From an uncultured Chthonomonas sp. (lineage in GTDB: Bacteria > Armatimonadota > Chthonomonadetes > Chthonomonadales > Chthonomonadaceae): a stretch of DNA of 64,000 nt. Below, one piece after another: positions 7,298 through 16,271 of the stretch. The stretch spans positions 1-64,000 of the forward strand of contig CAIONQ010000023.1 in the NCBI GenBank assembly GCA_903859705.1, given 5' to 3'. A model generated the notes under the pieces. The model saw nothing but the letters and a program-made list of their open reading frames with translations, was not told the origin of the DNA and did no database searches. Each line of letters opens with the position of its first letter. Positions within the stretch are counted from its first letter, which is position 1. Made by a program: the position numbers and the translations under genes.

Positions 7298-8233
7298 ATG
7301 AAAAGTATCATTGAAACCGGGATAGAGCTGCGCCACCTGCGCTACTTTTTGATGGTGGCCGAAGAGCTTCACTTTGGGCGTGCTGCAGCGCGGCTCTGTA
7401 TTGCCCAGCCACCCCTCAGCCAGCAGATACAGCAGTTGGAGAAAATGCTGGGTTTTGCCCTGTTTGTGCGCAGCAGCCGCAGTGTGCAGCTTACGGCTGC
7501 TGGCCAGCAATTGGTGGATGATGTGCGGGAAGTGTTTGCCACCCTGGATAAGGCCATGCATGAGGCGGGCCGAATCGCGAATGGGGAGACAGGCAGGCTG
7601 AGAATTGGTTTTGTGGGCACTGCGGCGTTTTCGCTACTGCCAGAGGCTCTGCGTGATTTCCGGGAGAGGCGGCCGCAGGTAGAAGTGAGTTTGCGTGAGC
7701 TAGTGAGCGCGCGCCAGGCACAGGCACTGCGCGAGGGCCGTATTCATGTTGGGTTGGCGCGGCCGGGTGTTACCACCCCCGAGATAGTATGTGAGGCTGT
7801 GCTTTCAGAACCCCTGATGGCAGCGCTTCCGGCAACACACCCGCTGGCAAAACGCGTCTCTATTGCCTTGATTGAGCTTCAATCGGAACCCTTTGTGCTA
7901 TTTCCCAGGCTGCCACGGCCCAGCTATGGAGATTATCTGCTGGGGGTGTGCGCCGTGGCTGGCTTTCGGCCCAATGTAGTGCAGGAGACGGCAGAAATAC
8001 ATACAGCCATTGGGCTAACCGCTGGTGGAATAGGTGTAACCCTACTGCCGGCAAGCGCCTCCGCATTAACCCGCCCCGATGTGGCCTTTGTGCCGCTCTC
8101 TGCGCCAACACCGATAACGGAACTCTGCCTGATGTACCGAGCCGATGCAATGAACCCTGCGCTGGAAGCATTTTTAAACAGCGTGCGAACGGTTGCCACG
8201 GGCGTTGATAGAGAACGGCAGAAGCAATCCTGA
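7298..8233 (+). CDS. LysR family transcriptional regulator
   Basis: A 311-residue DNA-binding regulator. Residues about 10-70 form the winged helix-turn-helix (ELRHLRYFLMVAEE, AAARLCIAQPPLSQQIQQLE, FVRSSRSVQLTAAG), followed by a linker helix and a periplasmic-binding-like effector domain (LRIGFVGTAAFSLLP..., TAGGIGVTLLPAS). The N-terminal part is most like the BenM/CatM/CbbR branch. ATG 7298 has no ribosome site, but an extended -10 (TGATATATA, 7278-7286) lies only 11 bases before it, so the mRNA may be leaderless. It is divergent from the acyl carrier protein gene, a usual arrangement for a LysR target, and two TGATATAT repeats (7278 and 7292) flank the start. The 240 bases after it hold no gene. 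Confidence 0.9.
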   Translation: MKSIIETGIELRHLRYFLMVAEELHFGRAAARLCIAQPPLSQQIQQLEKMLGFALFVRSSRSVQLTAAGQQLVDDVREVFATLDKAMHEAGRIANGETGRLRIGFVGTAAFSLLPEALRDFRERRPQVEVSLRELVSARQAQALREGRIHVGLARPGVTTPEIVCEAVLSEPLMAALPATHPLAKRVSIALIELQSEPFVLFPRLPRPSYGDYLLGVCAVAGFRPNVVQETAEIHTAIGLTAGGIGVTLLPASASALTRPDVAFVPLSAPTPITELCLMYRADAMNPALEAFLNSVRTVATGVDRERQKQS

Positions 8234-8473
8234 ACGCGCCCTGCGTAATCGTTATAGCGTGCGTTGCACAGGGTATTGGCAGTTTGCTTACTGTGTCAGC
8301 TATGACCAGCAGGGTGTGTATGCAGGAATCCGGTACCCGTACCTCTAATCAGCCCTCATTCCCGGCAACGCCTCCCCGCGCATGCCCGCCACAATGACGT
8401 GTTCATACACGCCGCAGTTTATCGCGGCATTCACTTAATGCTTCCTTATCCAACCCCGGAGGATTGTCGCGCT

Positions 8474-10270
8474 ATGGCGAAAAATCACCGCTGTAAGTAC
8501 CTTGCAGCCTTTACGCTCCCCGCTTTTCTGCTTACGGCAGGCGCTAATGCGCAAAGCGGCGACGTTATTGATAAGATTAAGGATGAGGGTCTCAATCGCT
8601 CTCAAGTAATGCAGACACTCAGCTACCTCACCGATGTTATTGGCCCCAGACTCACCGGTTCACCCAGCCTCAAAACCGCCAATGAATGGACCAAAGACCG
8701 CCTGGCAAGTTGGGGCCTGCAAAACGCCCATCTGGAGCCCTGGGGTCCGTTTGGCCGCGGCTGGCAGGTAGATAAGTTTTCTATTCAGGTAGTTGCTCCT
8801 CAGCAGATTTCGCTTATTGCTTACCCTCGCGCCTGGTGCGGCGGCACAAAATCCACCGTAACGGGCGAAGTTGTTTACATCGATGCAACCGATGCAGCCG
8901 GGCTGGAGAAGTACAAAGGCAAGCTAAAGGGCGCTATCGTAATGATGTCTGCCCCGCGTGAGTTGGGGCTTATAACTACGCCGCAGAGCAGCCGATACAC
9001 CGATGAGCAGCTTGCCGAAATGGCCAGCGCAACGGCCGGTGCCCCCAGAAGACAGGGTGCGGGCGGTGCACCGGCCGGCCAGCGCCGTGGTGCCCAGGGT
9101 GGCCAGAACAACTTTATGGCCCAGATGCAGCTAACAAGCATCAAGCAGAAGTTTGTTGAGGATGAGGGTGCGGCCGCAGAGATCTTTATTGCGCCGGGTG
9201 ATGATGGCACCATCTACGTGCAGTCTGCAACGGTAGCTCCAAAAACTCTCCCGGTAGCCCCGCCCGCAGCAGGCGGTGGCGCTCCTACAGGGGGTGCGCC
9301 CGTTCCTGCTGCAGGTGCCCCCGGAGCGGGTGCTCCCGCAACTGGTGGTGCACGGCGCCAGCAGGCTGCAGCCCCACGGCGCGTGCAGCCATGGGATAAG
9401 GATGCAGGCAAGGTGCTGCCGCAGATTACGGTTTCGGCAGAGAACTACAATCGCCTTGCACGCATGATTCAGCAGGGCGTTAAGCCCAGAATATCGCTGG
9501 ATCTCTCCGTAAAGTTCTTCGATAAGGATTTGATGGCGTACAACACCATTGCCGAAATCCCCGGCACCGATAAGAAGGACGAAATTGTGATGCTGGGCGG
9601 CCACATGGATAGCTGGCACAGCGGCACAGGCGCCACCGATAATGGCGCGGGTGTATCGGTTTGCATGGAGGCCGTGCGCATTCTGCAGGCACTCAACATC
9701 AAACCACGCCGCACCATCCGCGTTGCACTGTGGAGTGGTGAGGAAGAGGGTCTGTTCGGCTCACGTGCCTATGTTGCTCAGCACTTTGGCAGCTATCCGC
9801 AGCGAACAGGCGGCGGAATGGGCTTTGGTGCTGCGCCGGATCCTTCGGCACCCGCACCCGTGCTCACCAAGAAGGACGAGTACGAGAAGCTCTCCGGGTA
9901 CTTCAACCTGGATAATGGCGCTGGCAAGATCCGTGGCGTGTATCTGCAGGGCAATGAGAATGTTCGCTCCATCTTCCAGGAGTGGCTCCAGCCGTTCCAG
10001 GATGTGGGCGCTCAAACGCTTACCATCCGCAACACGGGCTCAACCGATCACGTATCTTTCGATGGCATAGGCCTGCCGGGCTTCCAGTTTATCCAGGATA
10101 CTCTGGAGTACAACACCCGTACACATCACTCCAACGAAGATGTGTACGATAGATGCCCGCCCGAGGATATGAAGCAGGCATCCATAATCATGGCCGCATT
10201 TATCTACAACACCGCCATGCGTGAAGAGAAGCTGCCACGTAAAACGGTTACCACTGCCAACAATCAGTAA
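8474..10270 (+). CDS. secreted M28 family zinc aminopeptidase with low-complexity insert
   Basis: A 598-residue exported peptidase. Signal peptide (MAKNHRCKYLAAFTLPAFLLTAGANAQ), then an N-terminal peptidase part with a PA-type insert, then the M28 catalytic core: GGHMDSWHSG (His377), ATDNGAG (Asp389), SGEEEG (catalytic Glu423, metal Glu424), YFNLDNGAG (Asp) and the late HHSNEDVYD (His), so all five zinc ligands are present. Inside the PA-like region are two Gly/Ala/Pro-rich stretches, about residues 195-215 and 255-300, which are probably flexible. GGAGGA lies 10 bases before ATG 8474. Family members remove N-terminal residues from peptides. It is followed by a strong terminator. The 240 bases before it contain a small GCCGC/GCGGC inverted repeat (8411-8428) and no clear promoter. 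Confidence 0.92.
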   Translation: MAKNHRCKYLAAFTLPAFLLTAGANAQSGDVIDKIKDEGLNRSQVMQTLSYLTDVIGPRLTGSPSLKTANEWTKDRLASWGLQNAHLEPWGPFGRGWQVDKFSIQVVAPQQISLIAYPRAWCGGTKSTVTGEVVYIDATDAAGLEKYKGKLKGAIVMMSAPRELGLITTPQSSRYTDEQLAEMASATAGAPRRQGAGGAPAGQRRGAQGGQNNFMAQMQLTSIKQKFVEDEGAAAEIFIAPGDDGTIYVQSATVAPKTLPVAPPAAGGGAPTGGAPVPAAGAPGAGAPATGGARRQQAAAPRRVQPWDKDAGKVLPQITVSAENYNRLARMIQQGVKPRISLDLSVKFFDKDLMAYNTIAEIPGTDKKDEIVMLGGHMDSWHSGTGATDNGAGVSVCMEAVRILQALNIKPRRTIRVALWSGEEEGLFGSRAYVAQHFGSYPQRTGGGMGFGAAPDPSAPAPVLTKKDEYEKLSGYFNLDNGAGKIRGVYLQGNENVRSIFQEWLQPFQDVGAQTLTIRNTGSTDHVSFDGIGLPGFQFIQDTLEYNTRTHHSNEDVYDRCPPEDMKQASIIMAAFIYNTAMREEKLPRKTVTTANNQ

Positions 10271-10286
10271 ACCTTGCAACAAAAAA

Positions 10287-10338
10287 CAGCCCCGCCCGGC
10301 TAACCGCAAACGCGGCTACCGGGCGGGGCTGTTTGGTT
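10287..10338. terminator. strong bidirectional terminator
   Basis: CAGCCCCGCCCGG pairs with CCGGGCGGGGCTG, with the inner GC-rich segment also able to pair, followed by TTTGGTTTT on the plus strand and preceded by AAAAAA (giving TTTTTT on the minus strand). It serves both the M28 gene and the convergent Cys-rich gene. Confidence 0.88.
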
Positions 10339-10347
10339 TTATGGTTA

Positions 10348-10779
10348 TCAGGATTTCTGGCTCTTCTGCAGAACCCGATACTGGTCTTCCAGGTTTCGAA
10401 TCAGCCTGCGGATCCTGTTAAGCTTCATTTTGTTCATATCCGCGAACATATACCGGCAGATGTAGGCTGTACAGCCGAATGGCATGAGGTCTTTCGGAAA
10501 AGAGCAGCCGGCTTCCGTAAGGTAGTCGCAACTCTCCCTGATCACGTCACCAGTGTCCGGGTCCCGTGGCAACTCCACCACCTCATCTTCAGCGGGGGGC
10601 ACCACGCGTGATTTCCATCCGGTGTGCTCTGCCAGCACAATGTCTATTCTTTCCATGCGTGCGGGCTTAAGGCAGCAGGGGGTAGGGCACGAAGGGCAGT
10701 TATCTTTTGTAAACGCATCGAACTCTCTGCGCAGTTCGCGCTGCGTTCTTCGGTAAGATTCGATGGGGTTGTTTAACAA
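10348..10779 (-). CDS. Cys-rich YkgJ-like putative metal-binding protein
   Basis: A 143-residue cytoplasmic protein with nine cysteines. They cluster as NCPSCPTPCCL near residue 30 and C-D-Y-L-x(4)-G-C-x(9)-G-C-x(4)-C in the second half. This spacing resembles the YkgJ-type zinc/iron-chelating domain (CxxCxxxCC then later GC and C), with the second half diverged; the role is unknown and probably binding of a metal or iron-sulfur cluster. I chose the TTG at 10779 because GGAGG lies 7 bases before it; the longer reading from GTG 10827 has no ribosome site. It is followed by the shared terminator and is probably monocistronic. Confidence 0.6.
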   Translation of the reverse strand: MLNNPIESYRRTQRELRREFDAFTKDNCPSCPTPCCLKPARMERIDIVLAEHTGWKSRVVPPAEDEVVELPRDPDTGDVIRESCDYLTEAGCSFPKDLMPFGCTAYICRYMFADMNKMKLNRIRRLIRNLEDQYRVLQKSQKS

Positions 10780-10905
10780 GGCATCGCCTCCAGAAGCATA
10801 AACAGATGCTGTGGTGAGGTAACACACAGCGCTTACAATATACCATTCCCACCTGAGGTTGGCCCGCGGTATGCATGCCGCTTAGAAATAGAATATACTG
10901 CGTAC

Positions 10906-13503
10906 ATGATGAACTCTGGTGATGTTTGTGCTGATGCGGCACCCTCCCCGCCAACACTTAAAATAACTCCCCGTGCGCTACTTGAGGTGAGGCAACCCGG
11001 CTCACCGGCTGTGCATCCCGATGGGCACCGTGTTGCTTTTGAGCTGGATGAGCCGGATTTTGAAGGCAGCCAGTACCTTTCGCACCTCTGGATAACAGAG
11101 TGGATGGATCCCATTGCAGCGGTGCCTGAAACAAGTGAGAATGGCGAGGCAGATGAAGCCACCGCCATTCCTGGCCCGGATCAGTTAACGCGCCAGCTAA
11201 CATGGTCGCGATGCAGCGAATGGAATCCGCAGTGGTCGCCAGATGGCACGCTGCTTGCCTTCCTATCTGATCGGCCAGATCCAACCGCTTCTGAGGATGC
11301 TGAGGATGCCGAGGAGCCCACGGTACAGCTATGGGTATTGCCCATTGATGGCGGTGAGGCTCGTAAGCTTACCTCTGCCAAAGAGGGTGTGCTTGCGTAT
11401 AGATGGTTTCCGGATGGCTCCTCACTGCTTGTGCTGGCGCCAGAACCCTTCCCTGCAGCCCGGGCGGCAGCGGATAGGGAAAAGGACGAGAACCTGAAGA
11501 TAGACCCCGTGGAAGAGCCGGAGCACCGAAAGCGGCGCCGCCTATGGCGCGTAAGCTCCGATTCCGGCGGTGGGCGGCCACAACTTATTTGGCCCGGCGA
11601 CCCTGGCATTGTGGAGGTGGCAATATCTCCGGATGGGGAGGTAATCTGCTTCGCCAGCAATGGAACGGGCGATGCCAACGATTATAGCAAAACCTACCTG
11701 TACTTGTTGCGCTCTTATGAAGAGGGCGCACGCTGGGAAAACCGTGTGCTGTGCACGCGTGGTGGCGATAAGAGCAGCTTACGCTGGTCGCCAGATGGAT
11801 CTCAGATTGCGTTTCTCTCCAGTCTGGATCCAGAGCTATCTTTTGCCCCGCAAACCCTTTACACAGTGCTGGTACCCAACGCCGAAGATGTTGGGCCGGT
11901 TGATGCTCAACGTGCCCTACCCGGGCGGGATTGTGATGTTCTGGAGATAGAGTGGGATGGTGGTGGTGGCATTATTGGCATTGCCGCAAACGGCACCACC
12001 GATTCGCTGTTTCGCTATACCGCCACAGAGCCAGACATCGCGCCGGTGTTTACAGCTTTTTTAGATGATCAGGCCGCCTGCTACCGAGGGCTGGCGGTTG
12101 AGCCTGCAGGTTATGGCTTTTGCTGGATAGCCGAGGGCAGGCAAAGTCTGCCGGAACTTCGCTTCAGTACCACCGAAGGGCCGAAAACGCTTACGGCAAT
12201 AAACACGGATTTTACAGAGCGCTATGTGCTGCCCACCCAGAGCACCGTTTGCTGGAAAGCTGCGGATGGCACAACCATAGAAGGGGTATTAACCCTGCCA
12301 CCGGCCGGAACCGCGTCAGATAGTCCATTGCCGCTGCTGCTGCACCTGCACGGTGGCCCGCATGGTAGAGCTGTTGATACCCTGCAGGGCTACCTGATGC
12401 CCGCGCTATGGGCGGCATCTGGCTACGCTGTGCTTGCCCCCAACTATAGGGGCAGCGAAGGCTATGGAGAAGCATTTGCCCTGGCAAGCCGCTGTGATCT
12501 TGGCGGTGGAGATTTTGATGATTGCATGGCTGGTGTAGATTGGTGTATAGAGCAGCGGATAGCAGACGCCGATAGGCTGGGAGTAATGGGTGGCTCTTAC
12601 GGCGGTTTTCTAACCAACTGCGCCATTGGCCGCACCAACCGGTTTAAGGCGGCAATCTCGATGTTTGGCATCTTTAGCCTCAAGGCAGATGCGGGCACAT
12701 CATCGTTCTATCGCTGGAATCTGGAGTATCTGGGTGGAACCTTCTGGGAGCAACCGGAACTATACACGCGCCTCTCACCGGATAGGTTTGCGGCGGCAAT
12801 TCAAACTCCCACGCTAATTCTGCATGGCGATGAAGATGAAAACACATACCCGGGCAACTCTCGAGAACTGTATCAAACGCTGAAACTGCGAAATGTGCCC
12901 GTTAGCTTCGTACACTATCCGCGAGAAGGGCATGGCATTAACGAGCCCAACCATCGCCTGGATGAGATACGGAGATCGCTTGCCTGGATGCGCCGGTATC
13001 TACCTGCATCGCAGCCGTGGCAACCGGGAGACTGGGTACCTTCAGAAGATGGTATCTGGGAGTTGTGCGTGCACTCTGCGGATCCAATGCAGATGCCGGC
13101 TACTCGGCCGCAACAGCCTGCAGGGGCCCCGAGAGCGCTGCTTTTAGAAGTTTGCTTCAGCATAAGTGCGCGCCAGCACTCTGGCAAATCCGCTGTTGCA
13201 TTGGAGGCTATGCCGCTTAGTACGCTTGCACTTACCGTTCCTTCGTCTTCCGTGCCGCTATCACCAACAGGTGTAACGGCAGAAGCACTGGGTGTAAAAG
13301 CGCTCATTCGGGGCGCAGATCTGGAACTATCTGCCGTGGGTGCAGGTGGGCCAGGCAACGCATCAATTGCCGCCAGCATAGTATTTTCGTTGCCATCCGA
13401 GCTGCGGACCGGGGGCGATGCACTGTTCCTGGCGCCTGGCTTCCAGCCTGTAAGCGTGTGCTGGGCCTCCGAGCCAGATGAGGAACCAGAAGCCGAGATG
13501 TAA
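10906..13503 (+). CDS. S9 family prolyl-oligopeptidase-type serine peptidase
   Basis: An 865-residue cytoplasmic serine peptidase of the acylaminoacyl-peptidase/DPP-like group. The first 430 residues form a beta-propeller with repeated W-S-P-D-G-T/S blades (WSPDGTLLAFLSD, WFPDGSSLLVL, WSPDGSQIAFLSS). The alpha/beta hydrolase domain has GGSYGGF (Ser564), HGDEDEN (Asp642) and EGHGINEP (His676), completing the triad. About 150 further residues follow the normal end of the family, rich in Ala, Ser and Pro, without recognisable domain. No signal peptide. ATG 10906 has no ribosome site but a TATACT box lies at 10894-10899, six bases before the ATG, so the message may be leaderless. The next two genes run in the same direction with gaps of about 90-110 bases. 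Confidence 0.92.
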   Translation: MMNSGDVCADAAPSPPTLKITPRALLEVRQPGSPAVHPDGHRVAFELDEPDFEGSQYLSHLWITEWMDPIAAVPETSENGEADEATAIPGPDQLTRQLTWSRCSEWNPQWSPDGTLLAFLSDRPDPTASEDAEDAEEPTVQLWVLPIDGGEARKLTSAKEGVLAYRWFPDGSSLLVLAPEPFPAARAAADREKDENLKIDPVEEPEHRKRRRLWRVSSDSGGGRPQLIWPGDPGIVEVAISPDGEVICFASNGTGDANDYSKTYLYLLRSYEEGARWENRVLCTRGGDKSSLRWSPDGSQIAFLSSLDPELSFAPQTLYTVLVPNAEDVGPVDAQRALPGRDCDVLEIEWDGGGGIIGIAANGTTDSLFRYTATEPDIAPVFTAFLDDQAACYRGLAVEPAGYGFCWIAEGRQSLPELRFSTTEGPKTLTAINTDFTERYVLPTQSTVCWKAADGTTIEGVLTLPPAGTASDSPLPLLLHLHGGPHGRAVDTLQGYLMPALWAASGYAVLAPNYRGSEGYGEAFALASRCDLGGGDFDDCMAGVDWCIEQRIADADRLGVMGGSYGGFLTNCAIGRTNRFKAAISMFGIFSLKADAGTSSFYRWNLEYLGGTFWEQPELYTRLSPDRFAAAIQTPTLILHGDEDENTYPGNSRELYQTLKLRNVPVSFVHYPREGHGINEPNHRLDEIRRSLAWMRRYLPASQPWQPGDWVPSEDGIWELCVHSADPMQMPATRPQQPAGAPRALLLEVCFSISARQHSGKSAVALEAMPLSTLALTVPSSSVPLSPTGVTAEALGVKALIRGADLELSAVGAGGPGNASIAASIVFSLPSELRTGGDALFLAPGFQPVSVCWASEPDEEPEAEM

Positions 13504-13591
13504 CCATTGGTGGTAACATGCTTCGGATTTTAACCGTATCTGTTCATGCAATAACCGTCTTAACCCGTATTCGGCCAGACTAAGGAAGTAA

Positions 13592-16159
13592 ATGATCCGC
13601 TGGAAATCACACTCCTATCTTACCTTTGCAGCACTCCTGCCTGTGTTTGCATGCATGGCATCGGTGCCGGCCCGGGCACAGAAACCCACTTCACAGCTGC
13701 TGAGTTCGGGCTGGCAAATGCAGGGTGATGGTCCGGGCACCTCTCATCCCATTGCGGTGCCGGGCACTTGGCGTACTGCCGGGGCCGTGCCTCCGGCTCT
13801 GGGCGTTTACTCGCGCACCATCCAGGTGCCAGCCAGTGCTGCGGGGCAGGCAGTGTGGTTGGAATTTGAGGGCGTTAATGGGGCATCCATAGTTTCGGTT
13901 GGGCCCAACATGTCTCACTTAAGGCCAATGGCCGAGCATGCATCCAGCCTGCGTCCCTTTGCAATTAACATTACTTCGTTGGTTACGCCGGGGGAGAAGG
14001 CAGTTGTGCGTGTGGGAGTTCGGGCAACGGGTGCCGCCCTCCAGCTTCCGGGAATTGTGCGGCCTGTGCGTCTGAGGATTGTGCCGCAGAACTATGTGGA
14101 TGTACGCGATATAGAGGTGCGCAGAGAAGCATCTGCGGCTCGTAGTGTATCGGTGGCAGCGGAAGTAATGAACCTGAGCAACACTGCTCAAAAGGCTGTT
14201 GTAAAAGCCGAGTTTGCGCAAGGTGTATCGGCTCCCATCGCAGCCCAAACGGTGGATCTTAAGCCGGGAGAAGTACGCCGCATTCAGTTCGGCACCGTGA
14301 AGTGGCTGGCGTCGCCTCAAACCGATTGGCGCCCAAACACCCCGTATCGTGCAGACTACAAACCCTTTCTGCATGCAGTTACCGTAAGCACCCACGCAAC
14401 GGCACTTACTCGTCAGTTTGGGTACAGCAGCGTGCGCAGCACACAGGCTGGTCTGTTTGCGGGCAGCACCCATCTGCGCTTGCGTGCCGATGTGCTGGAC
14501 GAAACCAGGCATGGGTCCCCCGTTTTTGCTACTGCAAACGCCTTTTCCATGGCAGGTTGGCCAGATACAATTCGCGCGTATCAGCAGCTAAACATCAACG
14601 CACTCTGTTTTCAAGGCATGCCTGCAACTCGTGAGATGTTGGAGGCATGCGATAAGGCCGGGATGCTTGTAATTCAGCCCGCTGGTATAGAGAGCGGGCC
14701 AGAACATTTGGCTGCTTGCCGCGCAGATGCTTCTCATCCAGCGCTCGTTATGTGGATATCTGGTGGAACGGCTGCTGCAGACACAACTCAGATCTGCAAA
14801 GAGGCCGATCCCACCGTGCCGCTGTTATCAGCAGGGGCTGCATCTGGCTCTATAAAGTTAACTGGAATTGAGGCTGGCACCCTTGAGGCCATGGGCGGTG
14901 CGGCAGAGATACAGGCCGCAGCTATGGCGGATGTGCCAGAAAGCCCGGCATTTGCGCTCACCTCTATTCGCATTCAGCGCGCATCCCAATCTCCCATATT
15001 GCTGGTAAAGGGCCTTACACAGGCTGCGCCAGGGGCCATTGCATCTCTTGCGCCGGCCGCGGCTATTCAGCAGCCTGGCAAGCCGTTGCCACCAGAGCCC
15101 ATACGGATATCTTCCTCTGGGCTATCGGCACTACGGAAGGCGCTGGCGGGTGTTGCCGCGTTTGATCTGGAATATTGCCGAAGCAATGTACACTCCAATG
15201 GGCGGGGAGATTGGCCCACTTCGGTGCCAACACAGATGGGTGGCACCACCGTGCAGCGTCATTTCACGGTAGTGAACGACGACAGTGCTGGCTCCGATCT
15301 GCGGGTGATAGTGCTGCCGACAATACGGAATTCGCCAACCGATGTGCAGGCCCTGCCAGAGTTCTCTGCTACAGTGCACGCCGCTCCCGGCAGTACGGCC
15401 GAGGTTACGATGCCTCTATTGGCACCCGTAGTTGCGCACGCCACAGAACTAAGCTTGCAGGTTACGGTGTGGAAGGCCGGCAAAGAACGCTTTAGAGAGA
15501 CACTGACTTTTGTTATAATGCCCCGCTCTGGCGTGCGTGCCTCGGTTAAATATCTTGGTCTGGATACCAGCACTCATGGAGACTGGGTTAACTCAGAGGG
15601 CAAACGCGTTTACGGTCAACAGGCCTTCTTTATCGCTATCCGTGGCGGCAGAACGCTGTACCAGGATCCGGATCTGTATCTACGCCGGGTTCCCGCCATA
15701 GAACCTGAAGACAGATACCGTGGGGACGTGCACGACGACTCTGCCGATTCTGAAATTGAGTTTCAGCGTACGGAAACCACGCTCGATCCCAGGGTGTTGT
15801 GGACCGCCCCGGACCGGCTGGTTAAGCATCCCGTAGCCTTTTATGGATCCAACGGCAAGCTATTCTTCCGTGCGGATTGTGTGGATGGTGCTACGCATCT
15901 GCTCAGCCTCTATATCCTCGATTTTGCCCGCCCGGGCGTTTCGTTTGATGTGGAGCTATTCGATTCTCAGGCGCACTTGCTTGAGTCTCGAAGGATAGAT
16001 GGTAAGTCCCTGGATGAAGGGGCGTACGTGCGGTACCAAATCGAGGGATCGGTTTACATTTCCATCGTTTCACTCAGCAAATATCTGCCTGCTGTATCGG
16101 GGCTGTTTCTCGATCCTGTAGCGAACGGGCAAAAATCTACGGTTAGTACAAACCGCTGA
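13592..16159 (+). CDS. secreted GH2-like beta-sandwich protein, probably catalytically dead
   Basis: An 855-residue exported protein. After the signal peptide (ends VPARAQ) comes a sugar-binding jelly-roll (LSSGWQMQGDG, VPGTWRTAG, VYSRTIQVPA) as in GH2 beta-galactosidases, then an immunoglobulin-like domain (DVRDIEVRREASAAR). The expected barrel is much reduced: QQLNINALCFQGMPA, MLEACDKAGMLVIQPAGI and HPALVMWISGG follow GH2, but where GH2 enzymes have G-N-E this protein has S-G-G, so the acid/base Glu is missing, and no nucleophile motif is visible. The C-terminal 250 residues are beta-rich. It may be a glycan-binding relative. AGGAAG precedes the ATG by about 7 bases. Downstream is a Tat dehydrogenase in the same direction. 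Confidence 0.65.
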   Translation: MIRWKSHSYLTFAALLPVFACMASVPARAQKPTSQLLSSGWQMQGDGPGTSHPIAVPGTWRTAGAVPPALGVYSRTIQVPASAAGQAVWLEFEGVNGASIVSVGPNMSHLRPMAEHASSLRPFAINITSLVTPGEKAVVRVGVRATGAALQLPGIVRPVRLRIVPQNYVDVRDIEVRREASAARSVSVAAEVMNLSNTAQKAVVKAEFAQGVSAPIAAQTVDLKPGEVRRIQFGTVKWLASPQTDWRPNTPYRADYKPFLHAVTVSTHATALTRQFGYSSVRSTQAGLFAGSTHLRLRADVLDETRHGSPVFATANAFSMAGWPDTIRAYQQLNINALCFQGMPATREMLEACDKAGMLVIQPAGIESGPEHLAACRADASHPALVMWISGGTAAADTTQICKEADPTVPLLSAGAASGSIKLTGIEAGTLEAMGGAAEIQAAAMADVPESPAFALTSIRIQRASQSPILLVKGLTQAAPGAIASLAPAAAIQQPGKPLPPEPIRISSSGLSALRKALAGVAAFDLEYCRSNVHSNGRGDWPTSVPTQMGGTTVQRHFTVVNDDSAGSDLRVIVLPTIRNSPTDVQALPEFSATVHAAPGSTAEVTMPLLAPVVAHATELSLQVTVWKAGKERFRETLTFVIMPRSGVRASVKYLGLDTSTHGDWVNSEGKRVYGQQAFFIAIRGGRTLYQDPDLYLRRVPAIEPEDRYRGDVHDDSADSEIEFQRTETTLDPRVLWTAPDRLVKHPVAFYGSNGKLFFRADCVDGATHLLSLYILDFARPGVSFDVELFDSQAHLLESRRIDGKSLDEGAYVRYQIEGSVYISIVSLSKYLPAVSGLFLDPVANGQKSTVSTNR

Positions 16160-16271
16160 GATTTGTTGCCTGAGGCGCATTCGGGCAGGACATAACGGAA
16201 CCGGGGTGGAAAAGGGGTTGCAGTCTGCCGGCGCTCTGTCGGCTCTGTTTCGTTCAAGGGGGAGTTTTGTG

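Noticed and set aside
10385-10402. tRNA T-loop-like GGTTTCGAATC
   Set aside because: It falls in the coding sequence of the Cys-rich gene and no acceptor or anticodon stem can be built around it.
13919-14512. 197-codon open frame on the minus strand
   Set aside because: Lies within the GH2-like gene; Cys/His-rich composition typical of shadow frames.
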